64,000 nucleotides of DNA, taken from NCBI RefSeq assembly GCF_003672135.1, contig NC_039510.1:5332001-5396000 (forward strand). Direction: 5' to 3'. This document shows positions 36,109 to 49,000 of the stretch, piece after piece. Each line of letters begins with the position of its first letter. The first letter of the stretch is position 1. Source of the stretch: Ooceraea biroi. Taxonomy: Eukaryota > Arthropoda > Insecta > Hymenoptera > Formicidae. The notes under the pieces were generated by a model. That model was given only the letters and a program-made list of their open reading frames with translations, ran no database searches and was not told the origin of the DNA. The translations under genes and the position numbers were made by a program.

Positions 36109-36932
36109 CAGAATCGCATTTACTTTAACGCGAAGATATTGATTATTCTTGATGTGCTGTTTTAATAAGATTAAAGCTGCGTCGCGTAATAAATCTAGCT
36201 TTTATCGCGACGGAATACGGAAAGCTTCTCGCTCCCTGTTTACGCGGCTATATTGCGCTGGATGAAGGAAATGAAGGAACCTAAGTAACCTTCGCAAAAT
36301 GGTTCCTCGTTCGCTAGTACGTCAAACCACGGTGACACGCTAGAGTTCAAAGGGGTTAATATAAACGCAGCTAGCAAGCAACAAGCCCGATACCTTCAAT
36401 ATGCACGCCCCGGCTTGTTTGCATTTGTTTATTCGCGACACGGACTAGGAAACAAGTGTTGCCCCGACGTATAGTTTCCCCAATCCTGTGTGTGTTCATT
36501 CCGACAAAGTAAGATAAAGTATCGTTACCTGTTCACCAAATCCGTACTCGGCAACCCTTTCAACACTCATGTTGCATTTTTACAGGGCTCATCGTTACAG
36601 CGCCGTGCTTATTAACACTCATACAGTTCTGTTAGTCACAGAACATGCAAAACGTGACAGTTTCATTAACTTAATTAGGAATAGAAATAATTAATAAGAA
36701 TAATTTTATTTAGTACTATTTATAAGATATATCTAATGAAAATAAAATATTTGTATGATATACATTAATGTAAGAAACAAAATTAACATTGTCACAGGCT
36801 CACGTTGGAAATTAGCTGGCCAATCAAAGTGTTGAAAAAGAAATCATTAAAATTTTAAATGATTGAATCCTTAATTTTTAGATACTCATGAAATATAGTA
36901 AGAAAATGTTTTTCTTATTTCTTACTTACAGA

Positions 36933-37077
36933 ATGCCGACAGACGTGACCGGGGGCCCAGGACTCGCAGTGGTGGCAGGAGACGTCCTTGCCCTGCGAGG
37001 CACAGGTCTCGCTGCTGCAGAAACATGGGCTCTCCTTTGCCAGGCTGCCCAGGCCCTCCAGGACCTCTTTCTCTCGA
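36933..37077 (+). CDS. KIND gene exon A (48 codons + 1 nt)
   Basis: The acceptor cttacttacag ends at 36931 and the donor TCGA|gtaagttg follows 37077. It codes a ten-residue Gly/Pro head then the first KIND helices ending LCQAAQALQDLFLS. GC content is far above the AT-rich flanks. The exon begins A|ATG, so it either carries the start codon or completes a codon from an upstream exon ending with two bases. Confidence 0.85.
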
Positions 37078-40000
37078 GTAAGTTGAATATTCATCACGGA
37101 ACGCGTTATATAATTCCATGCACTAAAAAATAAACCTATCGTGTGCGGCAAGTAATTTCGCAGATGAGAGAAAACAGATTATGATATGTGAAAAGATTCA
37201 ATATTTAAGATACATGCGTAAGAAATGCATAATTAAATGCGGCTAATTAGCAATTAAAATCAATGTGAGACCGTAACTATTTAAATATGAACTCAACGCG
37301 AAACACAACTCATCTCTTTAATAACGTTATAATTTATTTTCATGAAAAATTCGTGTTCACATAGATGTAATGAGAATATTAATAAAAATGATATTATAAC
37401 AATTACTCGTATAATTCGTTCTTTATTTAATATTATTTATGTATTAATAATATTTATGTATTATTAATTCATTAATGTGACGGTATTTCGACTAAATATG
37501 GTTTTTGTCTGTGCCGTTCATCGATACAAGCCAGTGATGTCTGATTCTGTCAGTAGTCAATCTCCGTGATCGCTCGGACGGGTCCCCGTGTAAATTAGAA
37601 AGCAGGAATGTCGGAACGCTTCCAGCGATAAACTATTTCCGTTCTACGAAAATTTAAGCTCTAAGGAAATTAGGTGGGTGTGCGCGGATCGACGTGTTTC
37701 CCGATAAAGCTCGACTGCACTCCAAGCGGACAGAAACGGCTCGCGTAATCACGTCGCCTGATCATTAGCGAAACGGTTTCCACATCGGTTGGTCCACGTA
37801 TGCACATAAACGCGTTTAAAATTGAGTTACGCGCAAAAAAGCTCGCGTGCGTGCCACGATATACCCTCCGGTAAAATCGAATGTAATTCCGGTCGGTCGA
37901 GCCGCGGCAGTCGCGGGTTTCCGTTTGCTCGTTTTTTGGAAATATCGATTTGCATACTAAACACGTTAATTATCGATGCTATTTGCATTCCGTCAACGGG
38001 AAGAAGAAATTCGCCGGATAAATTGTATAGCGTAACCGTTCGCGTTCGCGTTCGCGTCATTTATCACTGTCGGTTTTTGTTAACGGCGATGGATGTTATT
38101 TCGCATCCGGGACACGGTAGTCGATCTCCGCAAATGACTTCGGACCCGCTCGTCGATATCGTAAAACGAAGACGCGATTCGCTGCTCTTCCGAGATGCAA
38201 GCTCGCCGAAACTGACGGAGATCTTGCTACAGACGCGGGACGAAACGCAAGATCGCCGCTTACGGAACGTTCCGCCTGGCGGAAGTTGACGGGGAAGATT
38301 TGCTCGACAGGGAGAACAATGGTCGCTACTTGCGAGATTCCATGCAAAGCTCGAGTAAATTGCACTGAATTTTTTCAAGAGGAAAAATGTAGAACAAGTG
38401 CACTGTCGTCCATTTCTCAATTATATTATATTTTTTATTTCTGTTACATTCTTTCGAAATAACGTTTCTCTCACACGCAATTTTCATGTTCTTGTACATA
38501 GTTAGAGATCATTTCCGTATATCAAATGTCGTTAAAATATATTCATAGTAGTGAGAAGCCGAATGATGATTCTATTAGTCTTCTTTGTAGCCGAGTGGCT
38601 GAAGACGCAAGAGTGAGTCCTCTACATGCAATTAACGTGTAACATTAATTATTGACGGCAAATTATTGTAACTGTTTGGCTAATGTGAGTTTTCGTAAGT
38701 GCATACAGTCGTGATAGCTGTTTACGATGTCCTCGCACGTGATTGATGATCATGCGTATACAGCAAACATTAGGTCGCTCTTTCCACATACCATCGCATC
38801 TCCCGCGCCTGCACGATGCCAAAGGTCAAAGCAAATCTCTCGTGTTACATTGCATTGTGTTCTTTCATCGATCTTCGTTCAGGTAATAACGCGTTAAGGA
38901 AAATAAGGTAAACCTTCCAAAGCTTTGGCTCGAAAGCTCCGATGTGGACATGCAGACATTTATATTTCTTTCCGGACTTATGAGTAGTCAACATAGCTGT
39001 CGCGACGAATAAATTCAACGTATCTAATTCATATAAAGGATAATTCGAGTAAAGGAAAGAAAAATTATATGCCAAGATCCTCAGTTTTGACCAGAGCTCT
39101 CATTTTGATTAAAAAATATCTTATTGTGATAAATATCTTATTAAATACTTTGTCTTTGGTAAAACTTCTTAAATTTCGCCCGAGTCTGATTCAGAAATGG
39201 AAACATACTTAACGAACTGATGATCGATTCGGATTGTCGCGAATAACGTGTTTTGCATTTCTCATATTGCAATAACTCTTCTGCGGGGACAAGTGCAGCA
39301 GATGATCTCAAACAAAGCCTCAAGGCAAAAGAAGGCACACGACATTGTATTAGACAAGTGCTGCGTTGCATGATTCCGAAAAGCAAATTTTCCAAGAAAA
39401 GCCGAGAATATTTGCTATTCCCGAGTAGTATCGTCGACACCTCATCGAAGCGGAAAGCGCCCGAGGATTGTTTTAGAGATTCATGAAGCGCCGCAACCGT
39501 TCACCCATTTCCCAACCGCGTTGGCGGATTCCAGGACGGTGTCCCGTTCGTGTGGGTGTGACGTGGGTGCGCGTATGTGTGTGGGCAGAGAACGGAGAAG
39601 GATGAGGATTCGCCCTGGTCTATATGCGCGGATATATGTATATGCGAGTTTCGACATTGACGGATTGCCGACCGGAGCCCTCCGTTTCTGTCTGCCCTAT
39701 AAACACTGACCGTTTCAACTTCCCATCCTCCTGCCTGTCATTCTATTTAGTGCCGGCTGGTATCCATTGGGTATAATTCGGCGGGTGAGACACGGCTGTC
39801 CGCTCGGGGAAAAATCCCGCGAGGAAACGAGGAGATGCGCCGCGAGCAAAGCGAGGTTCTCCAGTGACCGAGGATCGACAATGGAAAAGCGACTCGAGAA
39901 AAATGAAATGAGTAGTCGGTGATTAATTGCATTTCGCGAACTGACCGTTCGTAGAGCGATACACTGTGAACGATGTGATCATCACGAGAAGATCTGTCAT

Positions 40001-43000
40001 GGATTATTTTGAGATGCGTTTGATTCTAATGGCACCGAGTTGCTTCCGCGAGAGACATTTCAGCTAGTGCCCTTCGGAGCTTTAAAGTTCTCGCAGAAAA
40101 AGGGAGAAATGCGAGAGCCACGGAAAATGTCGAGTCGATCTGCCTTTGTGACCGACGATTTATGGTACGAGTTCCCTGCGGATCAGAGCCAGCATTATTG
40201 GCGTGAGCGCTTTTAAAAAGGGAGTCTGATATTGACGCGCCTCTTTCCACTCAGGAGTGTGGAAGAAAAATATGCTCTGCCTGGTTCCTACTAGTAGCGT
40301 GGCTTATCGCGATTCTGGCAACTAGTTATTAGCATAATCTTCAAAAGTTCGCACGAGGAATTTCTGTCATTTTAAAGCTGGGCTTTATTCTCGCGCCGAG
40401 CCCCGACAGATCTATCTAAATGAGATTCAAGCTTCGTTGGAAATCAACTACATATTCCAAAATTATGCGAAGCAAATCCGATCATTTTTATATTAACATT
40501 TGGGTGGCCACATCACTCATATATCGCCGACGTTTTTAATAACTTAAGTAGAAGTGATTTATTATATTAACTATTTATGGAAATATTAAATGAAAAAAAA
40601 ATAAAATATTGTTTATATAGGTAATATATATATATATATATTAATATAAGAAATAAATGCTAGCACGGACTCGGAATTAGCTGAACAGTTCAAGTGTTAA
40701 TTGCTGGACGTACGTTAAATTTCATTCGTATCTGCGTCACTTTCATACAGAATTAATCCTAGTTTCCAAGGTGACAAGCACGATACGAAGCTTTTATAAT
40801 TTCCACAGTTTGATCGGCAAGCTGAGCAGCTTTAACGCGGCTTTAACACGACTTTAACGCTATTAAAATCTGGGTCGACCGTGGGATATCGAGAAAAATC
40901 ACGCGCGACCGGGACTCGACCCGCAAGGCGAACGCACGATAATACAGCGTCAGTTTTCGCACGGCTGGAATTTCATTTTATAAGGGAGAATATGGAAATA
41001 ATCGAAATTCCACGAATCTTCCTGTTACTCGCATAACTTTCCGCTACGGTAGGCGCGACAATTCACACACGAAGACGCGTGTTCCGCTGCAAATGCTGCC
41101 CTTGATTGCAGCTTATATGCGCATCGATTAGCAATAACGGAGAACACGAGTCGCGATGCAATGTCCTCTCGCAAAAAAATACCGTATCCTTTTAGTCCTT
41201 AGTCCTGTATCGAGACAAGACAGGTGCAAAACCGCTAGCGCTCAACTTTCGTAGTTTTGTTGCGAACGGTTTTTCACCGTTGTTTCTCGTCGCATCGGTC
41301 GGCCTAGTAAAGTTCCCCAGTGGACTTAACTCTGGTCGCATTAGCCACACCATCGGCCTGGCGTTACATCGAAACGAATGTGAATCCACCGATTCGCGGG
41401 CGTCTGTACCTTTAATGGCAATCCTCTGTTCCGCGACCGAAGTTGCAGGTAGATTGCATCGAGAAAAGCGACACGCGAAGCACAGCGACGCGTAACGAAT
41501 ACATTTCACGCTGCAAAGAACACCAGAACACCCTTTAGCGATAAAAAAATTTGCATTGCTTGATGTAACAATGATTCGCGTCTCTGGGCAATTTGCTGCG
41601 AATATGCGTCAGTCAGTATGATTTGACGAAATGCACGCGGGATTTACATGTATCTGTCTAATAGAATTTCTTTTTAGAAAAAGAACATTCGCGTCTTTCT
41701 AGAGTAAATTTAGCCTCGAAATTGAGTTCTACTAAAAAGTTTTATGTAACAGTATCGGCAAAAGGGAGAGACAACATCGAGCGCAGTTGTAGCACGGAAA
41801 TGAGTCGCATTTTTATTTCGATTCCGTTTTCACCGCGACCGTCAATATCGTTTCGCGGAGATTAAAAACTTCTGATTCTCCGGGAGGACGAACGAGATGA
41901 AGTTCTGTTTACTCGGAGATGTCTGCGAGAGCACGGGTTCTCCAGTGAGAAAATAAGTAGCGAGTCGGTGCTTCGGAAATTGGTGAACGGAAATTATATT
42001 AGCCAAATCGACCACGTCCCTGCGAGAATCGGTTTTCACGCCGAGGGCAACGCGATGATGCAATTATCGTGCGGAGGGAAAAAAAGAAAAGAAGAGTCAA
42101 AGTGCGAAATCGAAGCCCGCGGCGGAGGGAGCGCGACACGGAATTCGAGGAGTAAATATTTAGTGGTGAATCTAGTGAGGCCCGCCAAGCGTAAATGACG
42201 CGACGCAGATGAAAGACCATTAACGGCTACATCTCGCTTCAAGAGTGAACGAGGGTCGCTCACCCCCGCAAGCAAGCTCTAGCAAGCCCTGGAAGTCGGC
42301 CTCTTTGAGTGTTGCCCGAGGGAACACCCAGCCGACTCGAAACGTACCGCTCGTAAAATATACCGCGTACTTTGCATACGTCTCCCATTTTTCCCGGCGC
42401 TTCCTCCTGGCCTTTCCGCTCCGTCTGCTGGCGCGAGCACGCGCGAGCAGCGACCCGTGTGTGCTTTATGAATGAATTGAAACCGACGACTGCGATAAAC
42501 CCATTGATGGCAAGATTCCCCGGACAAGGCGGACCATTTTTCCGGGTCGACAAACTCCGTTCAAAGCCGAAGCCAGACTTGCCTTACTTACTTCTCTTGC
42601 TCTCTTATCGCAGGTTGATTTAATTCTCTTAACTTCTAATTACACATAAAGTCACCGAAATATGAAATACATTTTAAGATAGTGACGAAATAATCGACTC
42701 TCATCATTGATGTCTGACATTAATGTCTGACAAATTATAATTTGAGAACCTTAATTTGAGACGCACGCACAAGTTAAGATGCAAACTGTTGAAAGCGATG
42801 GATTCAGGAAATTGGAGATCGCGTCGAAGTCCACAAACTTCATCCCCAAATTTCGTTACTTTTCGAGCATGAGTTGGAGCTGTCTTGAATGGTTCATCAG
42901 GAATCGCGGAATATTATCCGTCTGGAATATTCGAGTACGCATTCGTAAACCGTGAAGGAGGAGTTAGAAAGGTCGTTAAGCACAAAAGACGTTCGAAGTG

Positions 43001-46000
43001 TACCGGTGCAGGTACGTAATTAATGATCGAGATGGAAGTCACTAGCCATCTCGAAGGGAAGACGGCGGAGGGAAGGTGGAAGACGGACGAAGGTATTTCC
43101 CACGCGCGAGACGAGTCTGGTGGAGAAGGGAATCACGGAATCCCGCGCTCGCGCAGATGATCGAGTTACGAACATAGCGAACCGATGATGCTGCTATCGT
43201 GATATAACGCAACCGTTCTCTCCTCATAAAGCTATTATCGTAAATTGCACGTTGCAGTAGTTGAGAACACACGGTGAAGGACTATCTGCTAACGGACATT
43301 GTTAAGGAAGTGCCGCCGATACGTAGCGTGAATCGATCTCACAAACGCACGGGTGCTGGAATTAATAAAAATAATAGCAAAATATATAAGTATTATATAA
43401 GAATAACTTATTGATACTATCGGTCAAATTTTCAGATACTGTTCCGAGTTTTGTCACGGACGTTAAATTTTCCCATATTCCTTTTCAAATTTTGTCATAT
43501 CTTCTATTTCTGTCTCATACGAATCAGAACATCATGTTGGGATTACCTAGGATGCTCGCCCTTCGTCTCGTTATCCGTCGGACGAAGATGGGGAAAACGA
43601 TACTGCCCGGTCTCTTTTGAGACTCGATGTACTTTTTTTATTTTCGACCGAATAGTAATATGGATGCAGATTATCGAAGGATTCGCATGAACATCGCGGA
43701 TTCTATGGATCGCTACATACTCGACGCAAACCGAGTCAACTTCATATATCGCGATTACCACGCTTCCTCGTTTTCGCTGCGTGCTAAGCCACCCGTTCTC
43801 TTTATACTGCAACCTTTTGAATGCCGCGTGGGCGTTTATAAGCATTCGATAAATTTGTCTCTGTGAATACTGCCTGCATGTGTGATCTGCACGCGCGCTT
43901 TCTCATCGCGAATGCGGTTTTTCGACATCTATATAACTAGAGTAGAAGTTCTACATCAAAAATTTCACTGAAAATTCTAACCGCGCAAGAGATATAATAG
44001 TACGCAGAAATGAATGGATTAATGAGAAAGAAGTATTACGTTATGAATGTGCGCTCTTCCACATTTTCTACATTTCAGTATTTTCAGTAATTTATACATC
44101 ATAGCATGTCCGTGACAACTTTTTCTTCCCCAAACTCAAAATGCAGACGAGAAATCACCATTATAACTCGATTCCTGACATCCAAAAGCCTTCGATCAAC
44201 ATTTTAAAATTTATTCCAAAATTCCATGTATAAAATGTATAAGATGTGTTTAAATAAATGCATGATATCTTATTCAACATATTTCTTAATTTCCTGTGAT
44301 TAGATATTGATCATATTTCCTCAGATTCTTCCTTTATTCGTCATTTCACAAATGTTAGCTCTTTTGAACCGCTTGCAAACCGCTAATTAATTTTTGTAAT
44401 TTGATTCTCGCTCATATTACTGCGAATAAGACAATAATTTCTAACTAGAGAATGGAACGTCGGTTTGCGCGGCATTCACAGTCGACTAATTAAAAATCGA
44501 TTAATTACGATGGAAGGATTTCGGTCGGCGATGCATGAGGACGACGAGCATGGAAGGAGCGCAATACTCGATGAGGTCGATGTGAGCGCACGCCTTTGAC
44601 AGATGCGGTCGAAAACATCTGGAACAACGACGAGCGTGTCATGTCGGGTCCGGGTATTATTAACACGAACATTGCACGAAGATGTTTCAAAGACACGTGG
44701 TGCACGCTCGGATTCACCAGTGACCCTGTTTGCACGGCGACGAATGGGTCTTCGCCGACGGCACCGACGTCCTGTGTGTTGCCGACATTATTAAAGTCCC
44801 TGTACATTTTCCTCTGCGCACGACCAAAGGGCTCTGCCTGCCGGAATTCCGAGTTTCGCTGCCACGAGGCGTACGTGCGGCTGGATAACGTCGCTTTGAC
44901 GAAGAAAAGGGCAACGGAAAGGGCGGTTCTTTCGCGGTCGGCCGGTTACGAAGGCTGCAGATGGCTTTCCTCCCCCGTCGAGAGCGATTACATGGCAGGA
45001 ATGATTCTCGACGGTGTCATAAGACCCGCATTCCGAGTTGAAAACATTCACGCTCATGCGGATTCGCGTGGCAATCCCGAGCTCCCGCGATGCGAGGAAA
45101 AGCGCAGCGCCTCGCATCTCGAGGATGCGCGGCCGCATCGTTGTCACACACGGATGAATCCTTGGGGCACGCGTACGGAAAATTGCACGTTCGCTCTTCG
45201 CACAGAGGGCCGACAGGGAAAACGTAGTAATACCGTCAAGACAGTCTCTTTGCTTCAGACATTCCAGCAATGTTCAACGATATTAACAATGTCGACGTTA
45301 ATTCGCTGATTTGGCAACGTCTCGAAAATAGCGATATTACAAATAATATTACACTATTATCACGCACGGTATTAATACCGTAACCTTACCTAAGATTTAT
45401 TTTAAAAAATATATCTGATTATCCACAATTAGTGTCTATCACTACCACATACGTTAAATAAATTCGACGCTCCGTGCAGCACGACATTCGATTTTTCGCA
45501 GATTTCGAGGGAAATTTACGTATTTATTGCGCATGACGGAACGTTTAAGATTCAGTCGAGATGTCACAGACGAAACGGAGTTTTCGCCATGTCGGAGCAT
45601 CCTCGGTATGTGGAGTTCCGGGGTCCTGCGGTGCCGGCGAGGCACCGTTTATTATACCGCCCGTGAGTCATGCTATGCGGCATCGCATGCAATCGCATGC
45701 AGGATACCTCACAGCGATCTCAGGAAGATCCGAAGGGCCCGAATAGCCGACATTGTAAACACGCCTATTAAGCCGCGCGTTATGCAAGTCAAGAATGAGA
45801 CGCGAGCTCGGCGCGACGCCGAGCGCGCTTCATCTCGCGCGAAGGGGTTGCGCCCGCGAAATTTCGATAATCGAAAAAATATCGTTACTTCGCGCCCGCG
45901 CCCGTACTTCGTTTCACACGACAACGGTGGTCGTATCCGAGGGTTAAGCCGGGGTCACACATAACGGCGGCTCGCGGTCAGCTCGAACAATATTTTCCGC

Positions 46001-49000
46001 AAAGTCTCCGGGATTTGCGGATGGATCATCTTCGCTCGCTTTATGTGTTATTCGTATTAAGCCGGAACCCTTTCCATCACGAAACAAGTTTACACATATC
46101 GAAACAGTTAATGCTATCTAAGCACCTACTCATTTGTTGTCTCATTTCCGATTTTCCTACTCAAATGATTTTGCAGACAATCGCATTCAAAGTGAGAGAG
46201 AAAGAGAGATTGCTTCTTCTCACCTATAATGGACAAAATATATAAATTATTTAAATCAAGAAAAGAAACATGAAAAATGTACATATTGCTGGTAGCGCAG
46301 CTCTGAGATAGCGTGGAAAAAATTTTTGAGGAATGATTCTTGAAGAAAAAACACTATACGCTAAGTACCACAACGCATTTAGCATGCCGATTCTGTCAGC
46401 CCTCACTAATTTTCCTTCGTGCTCTTATGGGACAGGGAGAGGGAAGAATTTGTCGGTTGGAGCGCTTGCCTAAATTACCGGGACGTACTAGCGGTAGAAT
46501 ATTCTCCGTGTCAAGGCGCTTTAGCCCACCATTAGGCTGTTAATGTCCGTGACACGCGCAGAATTAGCACCCCGATGGCGAATTATACGGGATTTATAAC
46601 GGGACTAGTATAATGGATGGTCTGGCACTTTGCGTCAGACTATTTGCCGTTAAACAAAAGCGATGTGAAAAGTCCGCGTGGAAAACGCGACGGTTTAGCC
46701 GCGACATTATTATGACATCCAAGTAAAACGGTATTAGCGTAAAAATTCGATTGACGTTCCTACAAAATGACGAAGAAACACCTTGGACCTAGTCGCTTTT
46801 CTAATGACTGTGCGATGTTCGTTTAACACGTTCACCGACACATGATATATAAATAATGTTAAACAATATTATGAGTATAACACGCAATTATTTACATGTG
46901 CAAGAGATAATGACAGTTTAATAATAACAGAAAAGCAAACCGGACAAAGTGCATCTATAAACAATTTAATACGTGTATTTATTAAAATTATGGAAATTGC
47001 TATACCGACATATTATGATGAATTTTAATAATCCACTTAACGTGAACGGAAAGTCAATGAAATTACGCTTGGTGGTGAATGTATTGACGTAGAAGCCGCA
47101 GGTAAAATTCGATTCCGATCGATTTCCGTCGTTACCTCGATCAGAAGCAGTTAAAGAGATCGACGAGCAGCAGCCATCTGGGTCAACATCGGAGACAACC
47201 GGAGGCGCAGATCGGGATGACTGAAGAAAACACGATTACGAGATGCCAGAAGAAGATGAGATTTCGCGGAGAAAGAGGTGTTTGAAGTGACCCGTGGTTT
47301 CCTCAATCTTTCCCGGACTTGATGCGATTTCTCTTCCTCCAATTACGTCTCGGGAAAGAAGTGCGCGGTGCGTTTTACAAGCGATAATAAATGATTCGGA
47401 GCGACGGGGGCGCGCAATCGCGGTAAATAATCCGGACGGTTTCCAGAAAATCCCCTTGTCGAGCAAGGATCCCGGGCGCGCACCTGTGAACCAACTTCCG
47501 GATGGCTTTAAGTCTTTAAGTCCTGTCACCTATCAACTAACTAACTTTCTAGTCAAAGAATTAATTATTATCTTCATTTTGTAACTAAGTAGTTTGGCGT
47601 GTATGATTGATTGCGGGTCCGAGTAACAAATCATGATCGTACGACACAATAAAATATCGTGATATTAACGATATCAACTCGTAATTTCGATAAAAAGATG
47701 CTAATGCAATTTGCACAAATAATGAAAAAATTAAAGAAAGTTAAGTAAAAGTGATTGATAATATTACCTGAATAATTTGATGTTTTAATTAAATTTGTTA
47801 TATTAAAGTATTACAGTTTTTTTTATGGAATGTTATTGCAGAAAAGATTTACCGATAATCGTGAATATTAATTAACGTGGAATTATCTCGATCAATTCAA
47901 AAATCTAAAATTTAACGTTACTCTATTAATATAATTTAGCACCAATGCTCTTGAAATTACTGCAAATTCCAAAAAACCCAAAGGCGATCACGTTTCATCG
48001 AGCACTCGTTATCGAAAGAATCGGTACTAAAAGGCTACTAATGTACTAATAACGTTATACAATACTGGCGTTCTCGCGCAGCGTCACACTGAGAAGAGAA
48101 AAATTACTAACCATATTCTTCATCCCTACGATAAGGGAAGAATTCTTGTTTCTCACGGAGAAACTACGAAATATTATCACGCGGTACTATTTCCGCTAAA
48201 TACATCGATGCTCCTCTTCAACATTTTCGTCAATGTCACCAAAGATATCACAGATAATCCACGCTCGGTTATGTCAACCCTCTCTCGCATCGTTACTCTC
48301 TCAGCGTTTGGGGTGCCCCGAAGCGAGAGACGAAGCAGTCCTCTTACGGGTTACCCCTCTTTATATCCGGTTTATTTCACGCATCGACGGACGTCGGTGG
48401 TGCCGAAAAAAATGCCTTCCGTATGACGGGGTGCGCTATAAAAATCGCATCCAGTCGCCTCATCTACCCCTCCGGCGCCAAAAATCCTCAGCGACCGAGT
48501 TACGTGATTGATGATGCATCGAGGAGGTACGCGAGGGTTCTTTTTTTTGTCGAAAACCAACGAAGAGATCATCCAATTAAATCTTGCCTCTCTACTGTTG
48601 TTTTTCTACGTGATCTGCACTTTTATCATTTATAATAAACAATAAAAATGAAAAAAAGTTACAACAGCGTTTACGCATGTTCGCAAATATATTTTGAAAT
48701 GCGTGAGCCTCGTTAAAATTCTACCTCGGACTCTTGTATTGCAATTTTTATTATATCCGACGAGAAACACCTGTTTGCAATCATCTGTATTATAATAATA
48801 CAACCGTCGTAACACGCACGTTAAATAAATTTCTCCATATTTTACGGTGATTTTTTTTAATCAAAACGCCATTCGCGACGCACGTGATGCTGCGGTTCTG
48901 TTGATTCATCGCCTGCGGCGGTAAACAAATTCGTTATAATGGGTACACTTTCGAGAAATTAATACACTTGCGAAAACACTATTACATTTTACACAACACG

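Larger units (their letters stand above)
32646..36931. other. Non-coding stretch upstream of the first KIND exon
   Basis: No exon is supported. It holds a solo transposon end at about 34.86-35.0 kb, a CA-rich microsatellite at 36077-36108, and AT-rich DNA at 36.65-36.9 kb that resembles a segment at 40.57-40.72 kb. If the micro-ORF is spliced to the KIND exon, this is intron 1. Confidence 0.5.

Noticed and set aside
38585..38640. tRNA Leu/Ser-like gtagccgagtggctgaagacgc
   Set aside because: Only the D-arm consensus is present; no anticodon or T arm follows.
40900..40960. tRNA-like T-arm (GGGTCGAGTCCCGG on the minus strand)
   Set aside because: No matching acceptor, D or anticodon stems could be folded around it.
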